NCBI GenBank assembly: GCA_029776995.1
Contig: JAKOTZ010000123.1
Location: 1 to 57,714 of the forward strand
Length of the DNA stretch: 57,714 nucleotides
Source of the DNA: Candidatus Hydrogenedentota bacterium
GTDB taxonomy: Bacteria; Hydrogenedentota; Hydrogenedentia; Hydrogenedentales; CAITNO01
Direction: 5' to 3'
The notes below the pieces were generated by a model. It did not search any database, had not been told where the DNA came from, and saw nothing but the letters and a program-made list of their open reading frames with translations. This document shows, piece by piece, positions 25,384 through 34,219 of this stretch (positions within the stretch are counted from its first letter, which is position 1; the number at the start of each line of letters is the position of its first letter). The position numbers and the translations under genes are program-made.

Positions 25384-27693
25384 GTGAATATCGCGCAGAT
25401 AGTGGATCGTCTGCGGGAAGATCCGGATTTTCGCGTGAACCTGACCGCGTGGAAAGTGCTTCCCGCCCGGGAAGGTTCATACGCGCCCTTTCCGGAATGG
25501 GTGGATGAACGCATCCGGAAAGTATTGGAACGCCGGGGTATAACCCGTTTATACAGCCACCAGTTCGATGCTATCGAAACGGTCCGTTCCGGTAAAAACT
25601 GTTGCGTGGTGACCCCTACCGCTTCGGGCAAAACCCTGTGTTACAACATTCCGGTATTGCAGACCATCCTGGAACGGCCCTCCGCCCGGGCGCTCTACCT
25701 GTTTCCCACCAAAGCGCTGGGGATGGATCAGGTCCAGGAGCTGATGGCAACCATCGAAGGGCTGAACGCGCGCATCGGCGCGTATACCTTTGACGGGGAT
25801 ACCCCGTCCACCGCCAGGCGGGCTGTCCGCGAGGCCGGTAATATCGTAGTCACCAATCCCGACATGCTGCATACCGGCATCCTGCCGCACCACACCATCT
25901 GGCTTCGCCTTTTTGAAAATCTGGAATATGTCGTCATCGATGAGATCCACCATTACCGCGGTGTCTTTGGGAGTCACCTGGCCAATGTGATCCGGCGCCT
26001 GAAGCGAATCTGCGCGTTCTACGGGTCGCGCCCCCGGTTTATCTGCTGCAGCGCGACTATCGCCAACCCCGGGGACGTGGCTGAGCGCCTGATTGAGGAA
26101 CCTGTAGAACTTATTAACACCAATGGCGCGCCGTCGGGAGAAAAACACATCCTGTTCTATAACCCGCCTGTGGTCAACGCCGAATTGGGGATACGCGCCT
26201 CTTCGGTGCTTAAAGCAGCCCAGATCGCCGCGACTTTCCTGAGCCGGGACATTCAGTCGATTGTGTTCGCGCGGAGCCGTCTGCGCGTCGAAATCCTTAC
26301 GACCTACCTCAAAGAGGCCGCGCGGAAAATGGGCAGGGATGAAAGCCTGGTCCGGGGATACCGCGGCGGATACCTGCCCAATGAACGCAGGGAGATTGAA
26401 CAGGGGCTGCGGGAAGGCCGGGTTATGGCGGTGGTCAGCACCAACGCGCTGGAACTGGGTATCGATATCGGAAGCCTGGATGTGTGTATCATGGCCGGAT
26501 ACGCTGGAAGCGTAGCCTCCACGTGGCAGCAGGCCGGACGCGCCGGACGCCGCAACAAAACGGCTTTGGTGGTCCTGGTGGCTTCCAGCGCCCCGCTGGA
26601 CCAGTATATTATCGAACATCCCGATTATTTCTTCGGACAGAATCCTGAAAACGCCGTTATTGACCCCAACAACCTGATTATCCTGGCCAGTCACGCCAAA
26701 TGCGCGGCTTTTGAACTGCCTTTTCACGAAGGGGAATCTTTCGGCCTGGACCCGCACAGCACGGCCGACCTGCTGGATTTTCTGGCGGAAAACCGTATTC
26801 TGCGGAAGACCGGCGGAAAATGGCACTGGAGCGCCGAGGCCTATCCCGCATCCGAAATCAGCCTGAGGACGGCGGCGCCCGGAAACGTGGTAATTCTGGA
26901 TGTCAGCCGCGACGGCGCGGTGATCGGGGAGGTTGATTACTTCTCCGCGCCCTCTGAAGTCTATCCCAATGCGATTTATCTTCATGAAAGCCGGCAGTAT
27001 CAGGTGGAAAACCTGGATTTGCAGAATCGAAAAGCGTACGCCCGCCCTGTCGAAGTGGATTATTACACGGACGCGGAGATGAAGGTGGACCTTCGGGTGC
27101 TGGACCGTCTGAGGGAAGAACCGTTCGGGCAGGCCGCCAGGGTGCTTGGCGAACTGAGTGTTACCTGGCTGCCCACCGTGTATAAGAAAATAAAATTCGG
27201 AACCCACGAGAATGTGGGATGGGGAGAGATACACCTGCCTGAGCAGACAATGCACACGGCCGCATTTTGGTTTGAATTCCCGGAAGACCTGGATGTTCAG
27301 CTGGACGCCACCCGCGATGCTCTTTCCGGCGGTTTACTGGGTTTGGCGTCGGCGTTGCGTCAGGTATCGCCCGTCCATGTGCTGTGTGACCTTTCAGACG
27401 TGCGGAGCCATGCCGTGTTGCGATCCCCGGAATCGGAACGCCCGGCCATTTTCCTGTATGAAAAATGGCCTGGCGGGGCGGGTTTCAGCGAGAAACTTTT
27501 TACTCATGCCCGTTTTATCGTGGAAGCCGCGCGGGAGCTGATCGAGAACTGCCCCTGCAGGAGAGGATGCCCCAGTTGCGTTGGACCGGTCCGTGAGGTG
27601 GGCGAAGAGGGTAAATCCATCGCGCTCAGGCTGGCCGGATATCTGCTGGGTGGTTCCGCTCAGTCTGACAATTCCAGTCCGGCGGAAACCTGA
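25384..27693 (+). CDS. mrfA: Superfamily 2 DNA helicase MrfA/YprA with DUF1998 zinc site
   Basis: A 769-residue 3'-5' DNA helicase. Walker A is PTASGKT (about residue 77), the DEIH box is in VVIDEIHHYRGVFG, SAT is in CCSATIANPG, and motif VI is QQAGRAGRR. The C-terminal MZB/DUF1998 domain ends with a four-cysteine cluster CPCRRGCPSC near residues 722-731. In Bacillus subtilis MrfA works with the exonuclease MrfB in repair of mitomycin-type lesions independent of UvrABC. The MrfB-like gene follows 87 bp downstream. GTG start at 25384 with GGAGACGATTAGGA upstream. Confidence 0.93.
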   Translation: MNIAQIVDRLREDPDFRVNLTAWKVLPAREGSYAPFPEWVDERIRKVLERRGITRLYSHQFDAIETVRSGKNCCVVTPTASGKTLCYNIPVLQTILERPSARALYLFPTKALGMDQVQELMATIEGLNARIGAYTFDGDTPSTARRAVREAGNIVVTNPDMLHTGILPHHTIWLRLFENLEYVVIDEIHHYRGVFGSHLANVIRRLKRICAFYGSRPRFICCSATIANPGDVAERLIEEPVELINTNGAPSGEKHILFYNPPVVNAELGIRASSVLKAAQIAATFLSRDIQSIVFARSRLRVEILTTYLKEAARKMGRDESLVRGYRGGYLPNERREIEQGLREGRVMAVVSTNALELGIDIGSLDVCIMAGYAGSVASTWQQAGRAGRRNKTALVVLVASSAPLDQYIIEHPDYFFGQNPENAVIDPNNLIILASHAKCAAFELPFHEGESFGLDPHSTADLLDFLAENRILRKTGGKWHWSAEAYPASEISLRTAAPGNVVILDVSRDGAVIGEVDYFSAPSEVYPNAIYLHESRQYQVENLDLQNRKAYARPVEVDYYTDAEMKVDLRVLDRLREEPFGQAARVLGELSVTWLPTVYKKIKFGTHENVGWGEIHLPEQTMHTAAFWFEFPEDLDVQLDATRDALSGGLLGLASALRQVSPVHVLCDLSDVRSHAVLRSPESERPAIFLYEKWPGGAGFSEKLFTHARFIVEAARELIENCPCRRGCPSCVGPVREVGEEGKSIALRLAGYLLGGSAQSDNSSPAET

Positions 27694-27780
27694 TATTGGT
27701 GTGCGCGTTTTGGGGGGATGAAGGGGCATCCGCCATAGTCATCATTTCTGTATGATATTAGCCGATGGAGCGTGTCAGGC

Positions 27781-29235
27781 GTGGATGTAAAAAAACTCGA
27801 ACAGCTCAGACGGATGCTTAACCTTAAAACCGGGGCAGAGCTGGGAAGCAGAAAGGCCGACCCGGATACGCCGCCTGATAGCAGTTCGGGCAGTGGCTCC
27901 CCGAAAAAGCTTTCACAGAAAACGGCTGCCGAAACAGATAAAAACACGGAAGAGCGGCAGCTGTTGCGGAAGCGAATGAGGGCCATCCTCGAGGTTGGGC
28001 AGGAAAATTCAGTCCGGACAGTTCAGGAGGAAACGGTTAACGCGTCCGCGGAAATTTGCGGAGAACTGGAGGGAAACATCATCCGGAATAAAAACGGGTC
28101 ATTCCTGCTGGTACGTCGGGAATTTCCCGTTGAATGGCGCCACGGTACCTATCCTCTTGGTGCTGTGCTTCACTGTTCTCCTCAGACGGCCGCATGGATC
28201 AGCGGTGATCTGACGCTTTCAGACATGAACTGGCGGGAAACACTGTTTTTAGACACGGAAACCACAGGGCTGGCCGGCGGCGCCGGGACCGTCTGTTTTC
28301 TCATCGGGATTGGCAAATTTATATCTGAGAGCGTGTTCCGTCTGGATCAGTGTTTTATGCGGGACTTTGATGACGAAGGGGCCATGCTGACCTACCTGGA
28401 CAGCGAGTATCCCGCACCTTCCGCCTTGGTCAGTTATAACGGGAAGAGTTTCGATCTGCCGCTTTTACGCAACCGGCACGTGCAGCACCGTTTGGATTTT
28501 CCATGGAAACACACCCCGCATTTTGATCTCGTGCATTCAGTTCGGCGGATCTGGAAGCGCCGTCTGGAAGACTGCGGCCTGGCCAACGTTGAACGGCTTT
28601 TGCTCGGCGTCACGCGGACAGGCGATGTTCCCAGTTCGCTGATTCCCCGGATCTGGCTGGATTTTATCACGCGGGGTGATCCTCGCCCCCTGCGACCGGT
28701 GTTCTACCATCACCGCGTCGATATTCTGTCCATGGTCACCCTGGCGGGATGCCTTTCCAGAATGCTGGAGGATGAGGCAGGGCGGAGCTTCGAAGAAGCT
28801 GAAGACCGCGTTTCCCTGCTCAGGCAGTGCATCAAAAAACGGGATTACGAACGGGCAGTACAGGTGGCTGAGGCTATGCTCCATGAGGAGGATTTCGCGG
28901 AGGTTCTGGGGGAAGTGCATGAACTGCGCTGCACCGCGCTGAGACGCCTTAAACGCGCGTCGGAATACATGGATGCCCTGTGGGCGTGGCACCGCGCCTG
29001 CCCCACCGACCTGCGGGCGGCGTATTTTCTTGCCGGGGTTATGGCGAACGCGCGAAACCTGGCCGCTGCCCGGCAGGTTTGTGAAGAGACACTGGAGAAA
29101 GTTGAATCAGCCGGTTCTTTTTATCGGGATATGGCCATCCAGCCAGACCGCCTGAAACTGGAGGACCGGTTGCGGCATATACGCGCCAGAATGGGCAGTG
29201 ACGATTCAGACGGAAGTGGGCAGGATCTGTGGTGA
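27781..29235 (+). CDS. mrfB: MrfB/YprB-like DEDD exonuclease
   Basis: About 484 residues. A variable N-terminal part (1-150) is followed by an RNase H-fold exonuclease domain with the DEDD residues in FLDTETTGLAGG, SYNGKSFDLPLLRNR and HHRVDILSM. The last ~170 residues are helical TPR-like (ERAVQVAEAMLHEEDFAEVL). It is the expected partner of MrfA; together they would unwind and degrade a lesion-bearing strand. The GTG at 27781 is preferred to that at 27772, because GGAG at 27767-27770 is 10 bp from the former and only 1 bp from the latter. Confidence 0.9.
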   Translation: MDVKKLEQLRRMLNLKTGAELGSRKADPDTPPDSSSGSGSPKKLSQKTAAETDKNTEERQLLRKRMRAILEVGQENSVRTVQEETVNASAEICGELEGNIIRNKNGSFLLVRREFPVEWRHGTYPLGAVLHCSPQTAAWISGDLTLSDMNWRETLFLDTETTGLAGGAGTVCFLIGIGKFISESVFRLDQCFMRDFDDEGAMLTYLDSEYPAPSALVSYNGKSFDLPLLRNRHVQHRLDFPWKHTPHFDLVHSVRRIWKRRLEDCGLANVERLLLGVTRTGDVPSSLIPRIWLDFITRGDPRPLRPVFYHHRVDILSMVTLAGCLSRMLEDEAGRSFEEAEDRVSLLRQCIKKRDYERAVQVAEAMLHEEDFAEVLGEVHELRCTALRRLKRASEYMDALWAWHRACPTDLRAAYFLAGVMANARNLAAARQVCEETLEKVESAGSFYRDMAIQPDRLKLEDRLRHIRARMGSDDSDGSGQDLW

Positions 29236-29257
29236 GTGCCTTCCGATTGAGAAAAGA

Positions 29258-29287
29258 TTGACAAGGCGATTCAAGACCTGTTATTAT
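29258..29287 (+). promoter_or_regulatory. Promoter of the infC operon
   Basis: TTGACA (29258-29263) is a perfect -35; TATTAT (29282-29287) follows after 18 bp (TTATTA with 17 bp is the alternative). This is the clearest sigma70-type promoter in the window. Transcription should begin near 29294, giving a leader of about 228 nt before infC. Confidence 0.8.
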
Positions 29288-29345
29288 TTTAGTGTAAAGC
29301 AGGGTAAGCCCTCACCCGGCGACGGCTGACAGGCCTGTTGCTGAG

Positions 29346-29440
29346 GTTGCCGTTTCAACCGTTTTGGCGGATGCGATAAGAGGTAAAGTGTATCCGGCAA
29401 CGGCGACCGTGAGGGTTTGCGTTGCCGGATGCGTTTTTTT
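29346..29440 (+). terminator. Attenuator-like terminator in the infC leader
   Basis: The arm ATCCGGCAACG (29392-29402) pairs perfectly with CGTTGCCGGAT (29420-29430); a G-U and a G-C pair extend the stem to 13 bp. Seven T follow at 29434-29440. This is a textbook intrinsic terminator, placed 80 bp before infC and downstream of the promoter, so it would act as an attenuator. An earlier stretch GTTGCCG (29346-29352) could pair with CGGCAAC (29395-29401) in the 5' arm and would then prevent the terminator. In Firmicutes the infC-rpmI-rplT leader is controlled this way by ribosomal protein L20. Here L20 control is inference. Confidence 0.75.
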
Positions 29441-29521
29441 CGGGGGAACGCGCGGGGCGTTCCGCAACCGAACAACACAAACGGCCAATGGGGCGGTGGC
29501 CCCGGAGAAGGAGACCAGGAT

Positions 29522-30064
29522 ATCGCAACGTTGAAGCGGGATGACCCGCAGGTTCGGGTCAATCAGCAGATTCGGGCAAGGCAGGTGCGGGTGATCGATG
29601 AGAATGGCGTTCAACTGGGCATTATGAGCCCGTGGGACGCTTTGCGTGAAGCCGAAGGACGGGGGTTGGATCTGGTGGAAGTGGCTCCCATGGCTCAGCC
29701 GCCAGTCTGCCGAATCATGGACTACGGAAAATACCGTTTCGAACAGAAGAAACGGGCCCGGGAAGCGCGAAAGCATCAGCATCAGATCGTAATCAAAGAA
29801 ATCAAATATCGTCCTAAGATCGACAAACACGATTTTGAGACGAAAACGAATCATGTGCGGGAATTCCTGCAGGAAGGCAACAAAGTTCGCGTGACCATCA
29901 TGTTCCGCGGCCGTGAGATGTCCCATCCGGAGTTGGGGCGTGACGTGTTGCGCAAGGTGGTGGAGGCCACCGCCGACCTGACTACAGGCGAATACGACGT
30001 GGAATCTATTCCCCTCGAGGGAAGAAATATGGCCATCGTGCTGACGCCGGGCAAACACAGTTAG
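29522..30064 (+). CDS. infC: Translation initiation factor IF-3, apparent AUC start
   Basis: A 180-residue IF-3 that binds the 30S subunit, checks the start codon-initiator tRNA pair and prevents subunit joining. The N-domain has VRVNQQIRARQVRVID and LVEVAPMAQPPVCRIMDYGK; the C-domain has KEIKYRPKIDKHDFETK and RGREMSHPELG. There is no ATG in a suitable place: the only in-frame ATG (29429) lies inside the terminator stem. AAGGAG (29508-29513) is 8 nt before an in-frame ATC (29522), giving the same length as E. coli IF-3, whose gene begins with AUU. A TTG at 29531 is the alternative. Confidence 0.95.
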   Translation: MATLKRDDPQVRVNQQIRARQVRVIDENGVQLGIMSPWDALREAEGRGLDLVEVAPMAQPPVCRIMDYGKYRFEQKKRAREARKHQHQIVIKEIKYRPKIDKHDFETKTNHVREFLQEGNKVRVTIMFRGREMSHPELGRDVLRKVVEATADLTTGEYDVESIPLEGRNMAIVLTPGKHS

Positions 30065-30159
30065 CTTTTAGCGCTTATTCGAACGGTGTCACGCTCAGCA
30101 GAATCTGAAAACTGCACGAAAATGTTTTTTCGTTAACCTATACAACGGAGATCGGAAAC

Positions 30160-30357
30160 ATGCCGAAGATAAAAACTTGCAGAAGCGCGGCAAAACGGTT
30201 CAAAGTAACCGCCAGCGGCAAATTCAAGAGGCAGAAAGGGTTCCATCGGCATCTGATGGCCAGCAAATCCCCCAAGCGCAAGCGCAACCTTCGCAAGGCG
30301 GAACTGGTGGCTGAAGTCGATGTCCCGCGGGTCAAGCGCATGCTGCCCTACGCCTGA
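30160..30357 (+). CDS. rpmI: 50S ribosomal protein L35
   Basis: A 65-residue basic protein starting [20 protein letters not shown], with the conserved [14 protein letters not shown] segment. It belongs to the large ribosomal subunit. It sits in the standard infC-rpmI-rplT order, 95 bp after infC. GGAGATC precedes the ATG. The infC-rpmI gap has a 7-bp A/T-rich hairpin (ACGAAAA / TTTTCGT) of unclear meaning. Confidence 0.98.
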   Translation: MPKIKTCRSAAKRFKVTASGKFKRQKGFHRHLMASKSPKRKRNLRKAELVAEVDVPRVKRMLPYA

Positions 30358-30415
30358 TATTGCTGCTGTTGGAACATTCGGCGGATTGCCGATACAAACA
30401 TGAGGAGACATAACC

Positions 30416-30775
30416 ATGCCAAGGGCTACCAATAATCCGGCTTCCCGGGCCAGGCGCAAGAAAATCCTGAAACTGGCGGAAGGCTACCGTGGCAGCCGCC
30501 ATCTTCTGAATAAAACCGCCCAGCAGGCGGTGGCTCATGCGGGGCAGTACGCGTACCGGGATCGCCGCGCGAAGAAACGCATGTTCCGCCGTCTCTGGAT
30601 CGCGCGCATTAACGCCGGCGCGCGGGCGGCCGGAATGAGTTACAACCGGTTCATGGAAGGACTCAAAAAAGCTGAAATCATGGTGGACCGGAAAGTGCTG
30701 GCCGATCTGGCGGTCACGGATGCGGCGGCTTTTTCTGTCCTGGTGGAACGCGCAAAAGCGGCACTGGCTTCATGA
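30416..30775 (+). CDS. rplT: 50S ribosomal protein L20
   Basis: A 119-residue rRNA-binding assembly protein: [18 protein letters not shown] at the N-terminus, then [20 protein letters not shown] and [21 protein letters not shown]20 is the known autogenous regulator of this operon in E. coli and Bacillus, so it is the candidate controller of the leader attenuator at 29346-29440. AGGAGA lies upstream of the ATG. The stop overlaps the hisA start by 4 bp. Confidence 0.98.
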   Translation: MPRATNNPASRARRKKILKLAEGYRGSRHLLNKTAQQAVAHAGQYAYRDRRAKKRMFRRLWIARINAGARAAGMSYNRFMEGLKKAEIMVDRKVLADLAVTDAAAFSVLVERAKAALAS

Positions 30776-31530
30776 CAATGCGCGTAGTTCCGGCCGTGGA
30801 TATCCGGGGCGGGAAATGCGTCAATCTGGTGCAGGGGGACTATGCCCGGGAAACTGTGTTCGCGGAAGATCCACTGGAACAGGCAGAAAAGTGGTGGCGC
30901 GGACTGCTTGACGCCGGGGTTCCGCCGGAACAAGCCGTAGTCCATGTTGTTGATCTGGACGGGGCCCGGGACGGGCAGTGCCGGGTCGTAGATATCGTGA
31001 AACGCATGTCGGAATCCGGTATCCGGGTGGAACTCGGAGGAGGGATCCGTACGCTGGAATCGGTGCGGGATGTTGTGGATGCGGGCGTTGTCCGCGTGGT
31101 GCTGGGTACTGCCGCATACCGGGATCCTGCGTTGTTGCGCCGCGCGGCCGAACTGTGGCCGGACCGGATAGTGGTGGGGCTGGACGCGCGGAACGGGCGG
31201 ATCGCCCTGCAGGGCTGGCTGGAAGAAACCGACGCGGATCCCATTTCTTTTGCCCGGCAGGCGGAAAAACTGGGTGCGGTGCGGATTATCTATACGGATA
31301 TACTTTCGGATGGTATGATGTCCGGGCCGAACCATGAAATGACGCGCGCTGTGGCGGAATCCGTAGGAATTCCGGTGACCATGTCCGGAGGCGTGTCCAG
31401 CCTGGAAGACCTGCGGGCCGCTCGTCGCCTGGCTGCCGTCGGGGTAGACGAAGTCATTGTGGGGCGCGCCCTGTACCTGTCCCGGTTTTCGATTGCGCAG
31501 GCGCAGGAAGCGCTTAACACGGATAACTGA
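30772..31530 (+). CDS. hisA: Phosphoribosylformimino-AICAR phosphate isomerase (HisA)
   Basis: A 252-residue TIM barrel for the fourth step of histidine synthesis. The catalytic aspartates are in [18 protein letters not shown] and [16 protein letters not shown]; phosphate-binding loops are VELGGGIRT and VTMSGGVSS. It overlaps rplT by 4 bp (ATGA), so its translation is tied to that of L20. No other his gene is visible, so it is separated from the pathway operon. The N-terminal MTM offers a second start 6 bp on. Confidence 0.95.
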   Translation: MTMRVVPAVDIRGGKCVNLVQGDYARETVFAEDPLEQAEKWWRGLLDAGVPPEQAVVHVVDLDGARDGQCRVVDIVKRMSESGIRVELGGGIRTLESVRDVVDAGVVRVVLGTAAYRDPALLRRAAELWPDRIVVGLDARNGRIALQGWLEETDADPISFARQAEKLGAVRIIYTDILSDGMMSGPNHEMTRAVAESVGIPVTMSGGVSSLEDLRAARRLAAVGVDEVIVGRALYLSRFSIAQAQEALNTDN

Positions 31531-31557
31531 AACAGATCCTGTAAGGGAAAAGCCACT

Positions 31558-32412
31558 TTGTTTGACAGGGCCGTAGTGGTTGGCGTGGGGTTGCTGGGAG
31601 CCTCACTGGGCATGGCGCTTCGGAGCCGCGGGTTATGCCGAAGTGTGGTTGGAGTGGGCAGAAATCCGGAAACCCTGGAAAAGGCCAGAGAACAGGGGGC
31701 AATAGATGATTTTGATGTCCGTCTGGAGCATGTGTTGCCTGCGGACTTGGTAGTGCTGGCAACGCCTCCCGCCGCGGTGCCCGGCTATCTTCAGGCACTG
31801 AAGCAATTTTCCGGCAGTTCCGGGGATATGGTGATCACGGATGTGGCAAGCACCAAGGCTGCTATCTGCGGGCTTGCCGCGCGCCTGTGGCCTGAAAATC
31901 GCCCCTTTGTGGGGGCTCATCCCATGGCGGGAGGGGAAAAGTGGGGACCTGAATGGGCTAACCCACAGCTGTATCAGAATGCGGTGTGTTTCGTGGAGCG
32001 TTCTGAAACGGGAATAGATCCGATGGCATACACCCGTGTGGTTAAACTGTGGAACGCCGTGGGATGCCGCGTGGTAGAAATCGATCCCCAGAGCCACGAC
32101 CGGTTTCTTTCCCGTACCAGCCATTTGCCGCACGTGGCGGCAGCCGCGCTGGCCATGGCAGCGGCGCGGGTCGGCGCGGACAGCAGGTTTATCGGCAACG
32201 GTTTCCGGGATGCCACGCGGATTGCGGCGGGGCGGGCTGAAATCTGGCGGGATATCTGCCTGACCAACCGCCAGGAAATTCTGGAGGCTTTGCGGGAATA
32301 CAGCAAGATACTGGGCCTTTTTAGCGATGCTTTGGAGACCGGCGATGGGGCGGGTCTGGAAAAACTTTTTGACCAGGCGCGCGAGGCCAGGCGGGAGGTG
32401 ACCGGTTCATGA
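31558..32412 (+). CDS. tyrA: Prephenate/arogenate dehydrogenase
   Basis: A 284-residue NAD(P)-dependent enzyme of tyrosine synthesis. The nucleotide-binding start is VVVGVGLLGASLGMALRSRG; the substrate-binding segment reads HPMAGGEKWGPEWAN, and SRTSHLPHVAAAALA carries the conserved His. Start is TTG 31558 with AAGGGA upstream. There is no chorismate mutase or ACT domain, so it is the single-function form. The stop overlaps tmk by 4 bp. Confidence 0.92.
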   Translation: MFDRAVVVGVGLLGASLGMALRSRGLCRSVVGVGRNPETLEKAREQGAIDDFDVRLEHVLPADLVVLATPPAAVPGYLQALKQFSGSSGDMVITDVASTKAAICGLAARLWPENRPFVGAHPMAGGEKWGPEWANPQLYQNAVCFVERSETGIDPMAYTRVVKLWNAVGCRVVEIDPQSHDRFLSRTSHLPHVAAAALAMAAARVGADSRFIGNGFRDATRIAAGRAEIWRDICLTNRQEILEALREYSKILGLFSDALETGDGAGLEKLFDQAREARREVTGS

Positions 32413-33074
32413 CCAGCCTTCCCGGCTTTTTTATTACGTTCGAGGGCATTGAAGGCGGGGGCAAAACAACACAGATACGCCGGGTAGCGGATCGCCTTTC
32501 CAGTATGGGAGTTGATGTTCTGGTAACCCGGGAGCCCGGTGGAGACCCTTTGGCGGAGTCAATACGCCGCCTGCTGCTGGATCCCGCGAATGCGCCGGTT
32601 GCGCCGGCAGCTGAACTGTTGCTTTATGCCGCCGCGCGGGCGCAGCATGTCGCCCGGGTAATCCGTCCGGCTTTGGAGTCGGGGCGTGTTGTCCTGTGCG
32701 ACCGGTACAGCGATTCTACGGATGCATACCAGGGGGGCGGAAGAGGGGTGGACCCGGAAATGCTGCGCACCCTTCACCGTCTGGCAACCGGTGATCTTAA
32801 ACCGGATCTGACCCTCCTGTTTGATCTGGATCCCGAAGAAGGCCTTGCCCGTATCGGTACGCGGGGCGGAGAGAAGGACCGTATGGAAGGTGAAACACTG
32901 GCGTTTCACCGCAGCGTGCGTGAGGCTTTCCTAAATGCGGCCCGTCGGGAACCCGAACGGTTTCGGGTGATTGATGCCAGGCGGAATGTAGACGCGGTGA
33001 CAGATGTGGTTTGGGCTGAGGTTCAGACCGCGTTGGAAAAGTGGAAAATCGGGAGACGCGAGGCATGTCCCTGA
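32409..33074 (+). CDS. tmk: Thymidylate kinase
   Basis: A 221-residue kinase converting dTMP to dTDP. The P-loop is in FEGIEGGGKTTQ (residues 10-21), the DR(Y/H) motif in CDRYSDSTDAYQGGGRG, and TREPGGDP is the substrate loop. It overlaps both neighbours: tyrA by 4 bp and holB by 10 bp. The order tmk-holB-ricT-tatD is the same as in Bacillus and many other bacteria. Confidence 0.96.
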   Translation: MTSLPGFFITFEGIEGGGKTTQIRRVADRLSSMGVDVLVTREPGGDPLAESIRRLLLDPANAPVAPAAELLLYAAARAQHVARVIRPALESGRVVLCDRYSDSTDAYQGGGRGVDPEMLRTLHRLATGDLKPDLTLLFDLDPEEGLARIGTRGGEKDRMEGETLAFHRSVREAFLNAARREPERFRVIDARRNVDAVTDVVWAEVQTALEKWKIGRREACP

Positions 33075-34168
33075 CGCAGATTCGGGACCAGGAAGCCGCG
33101 CTGCAGTCTTTACGCGGATTTTTGCGGCATGGCCGGATTCCGGCCGGTCTGCTGTTCTGGGGGCCGGATGGCGTGGGAAAAAGGCTGGCCGCGATGGAAT
33201 TCGCCAAAGCGGTTAACTGTAAAGAAGCGTCCGGAGATGCCTGTGATGCCTGTATTTCCTGTCGGAAAGCGGAACAGGGGATGCATCCGGATATCCGCGT
33301 GATTGTTCCGGCCAGAAAACAGCGCATTATCCCTGTGGCTGTCGTGGAAGAAATCATCGATATGGTTATGTTTCGTCCGCACGAGAGCCCGTACCGCGTG
33401 TTTATATTTGAAGATGCGGACCGTATTAATGTTCAGGCACAGAACAAGCTGCTGAAAACGCTGGAAGAGCCGCCCACGCCCGCGGTTTTTATTTTCCTGA
33501 CCAGTCAGCCAAGGCAGATCCTCCCGACGATCCGGTCGCGCTGCCAAAGTGTCCGTTTTGGGCTGCTGTCTCCGGCAACCGTGGCGGATATCATTCAGCA
33601 TCACACGGAACTGGATCGGCTTACGGCAGAAACACTTAGCGCTTTGGCATACGGGCAGGCCGGTCCGGCGCTGGAAATGGCCCGAAGCGACAGGAGGACC
33701 GTTGTGCTGGAGCTGCTTGATCGCCTGGAATCCGGGGAAGATCCCCTGGTGGTAACGGAAGAATTGGGAAATTATCTCCGGAAACGGGAGGAAGAAATCG
33801 GGCGCGAAATTCAGGATGCCTTCGCGCGGGACACTTCAGCGTTAGATGCGGAAGATCGCTCGGATGCGCCGAGGGATGACCGGGAGGTATTGGAAGCGGA
33901 AATCGCCGGCAAGTTGCGCCGCGAAGTCCGGGAAATTCTGCGCCTTATCGCTTTCTGGCAGCGGGACCGCCTGATTGCGGGGCTGGGACTTCCCCCGGAG
34001 AAACTGCTAAATCGTGACCGGGCGGAAAATCTGGCTGATAAGGTAAGATGCTCACCGGAGCAGTACGCGCGAAGACTGGAGGCCATAGAAAAAGCAGGTC
34101 GGTACCTCGAACGAAACATTGGTCGGGACCGCATTCTGCGGGACCTTTTTTTTGAATTGATCAATTAA
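33065..34168 (+). CDS. holB: DNA polymerase III delta-prime subunit
   Basis: A 367-residue clamp-loader ATPase-fold subunit. It has FWGPDGVGKR in the Walker A position, a zinc module with four Cys (NCKEASGDACDACISC), the clamp-loader sequences EDADRINVQAQNKLLKTLEE and IRSRCQSVRF. Arg instead of Thr after the Walker lysine suggests that it does not hydrolyse ATP, which is usual for delta-prime. The start at 33065 (MSLTQIRDQ) inside the tmk end has GGGAGA upstream. Confidence 0.92.
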   Translation: MSLTQIRDQEAALQSLRGFLRHGRIPAGLLFWGPDGVGKRLAAMEFAKAVNCKEASGDACDACISCRKAEQGMHPDIRVIVPARKQRIIPVAVVEEIIDMVMFRPHESPYRVFIFEDADRINVQAQNKLLKTLEEPPTPAVFIFLTSQPRQILPTIRSRCQSVRFGLLSPATVADIIQHHTELDRLTAETLSALAYGQAGPALEMARSDRRTVVLELLDRLESGEDPLVVTEELGNYLRKREEEIGREIQDAFARDTSALDAEDRSDAPRDDREVLEAEIAGKLRREVREILRLIAFWQRDRLIAGLGLPPEKLLNRDRAENLADKVRCSPEQYARRLEAIEKAGRYLERNIGRDRILRDLFFELIN

Positions 34169-34219
34169 AGTGAATGAGGACCTGAATTCAGGGCGGCGCC
34201 GCCGCCGGAGGATAATGTA

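Noticed and set aside
25549-27255. A 568-codon open frame antisense to mrfA
   Set aside because: Composition is that of a reverse-frame shadow with many Gly, Arg and His; no motif, and the sense gene is certain.
29417-29521. N-terminal extension of infC by about 35 codons
   Set aside because: The extension runs through the terminator stem and U-tract, has no ribosome site at its start, and IF-3 homologs do not have it.
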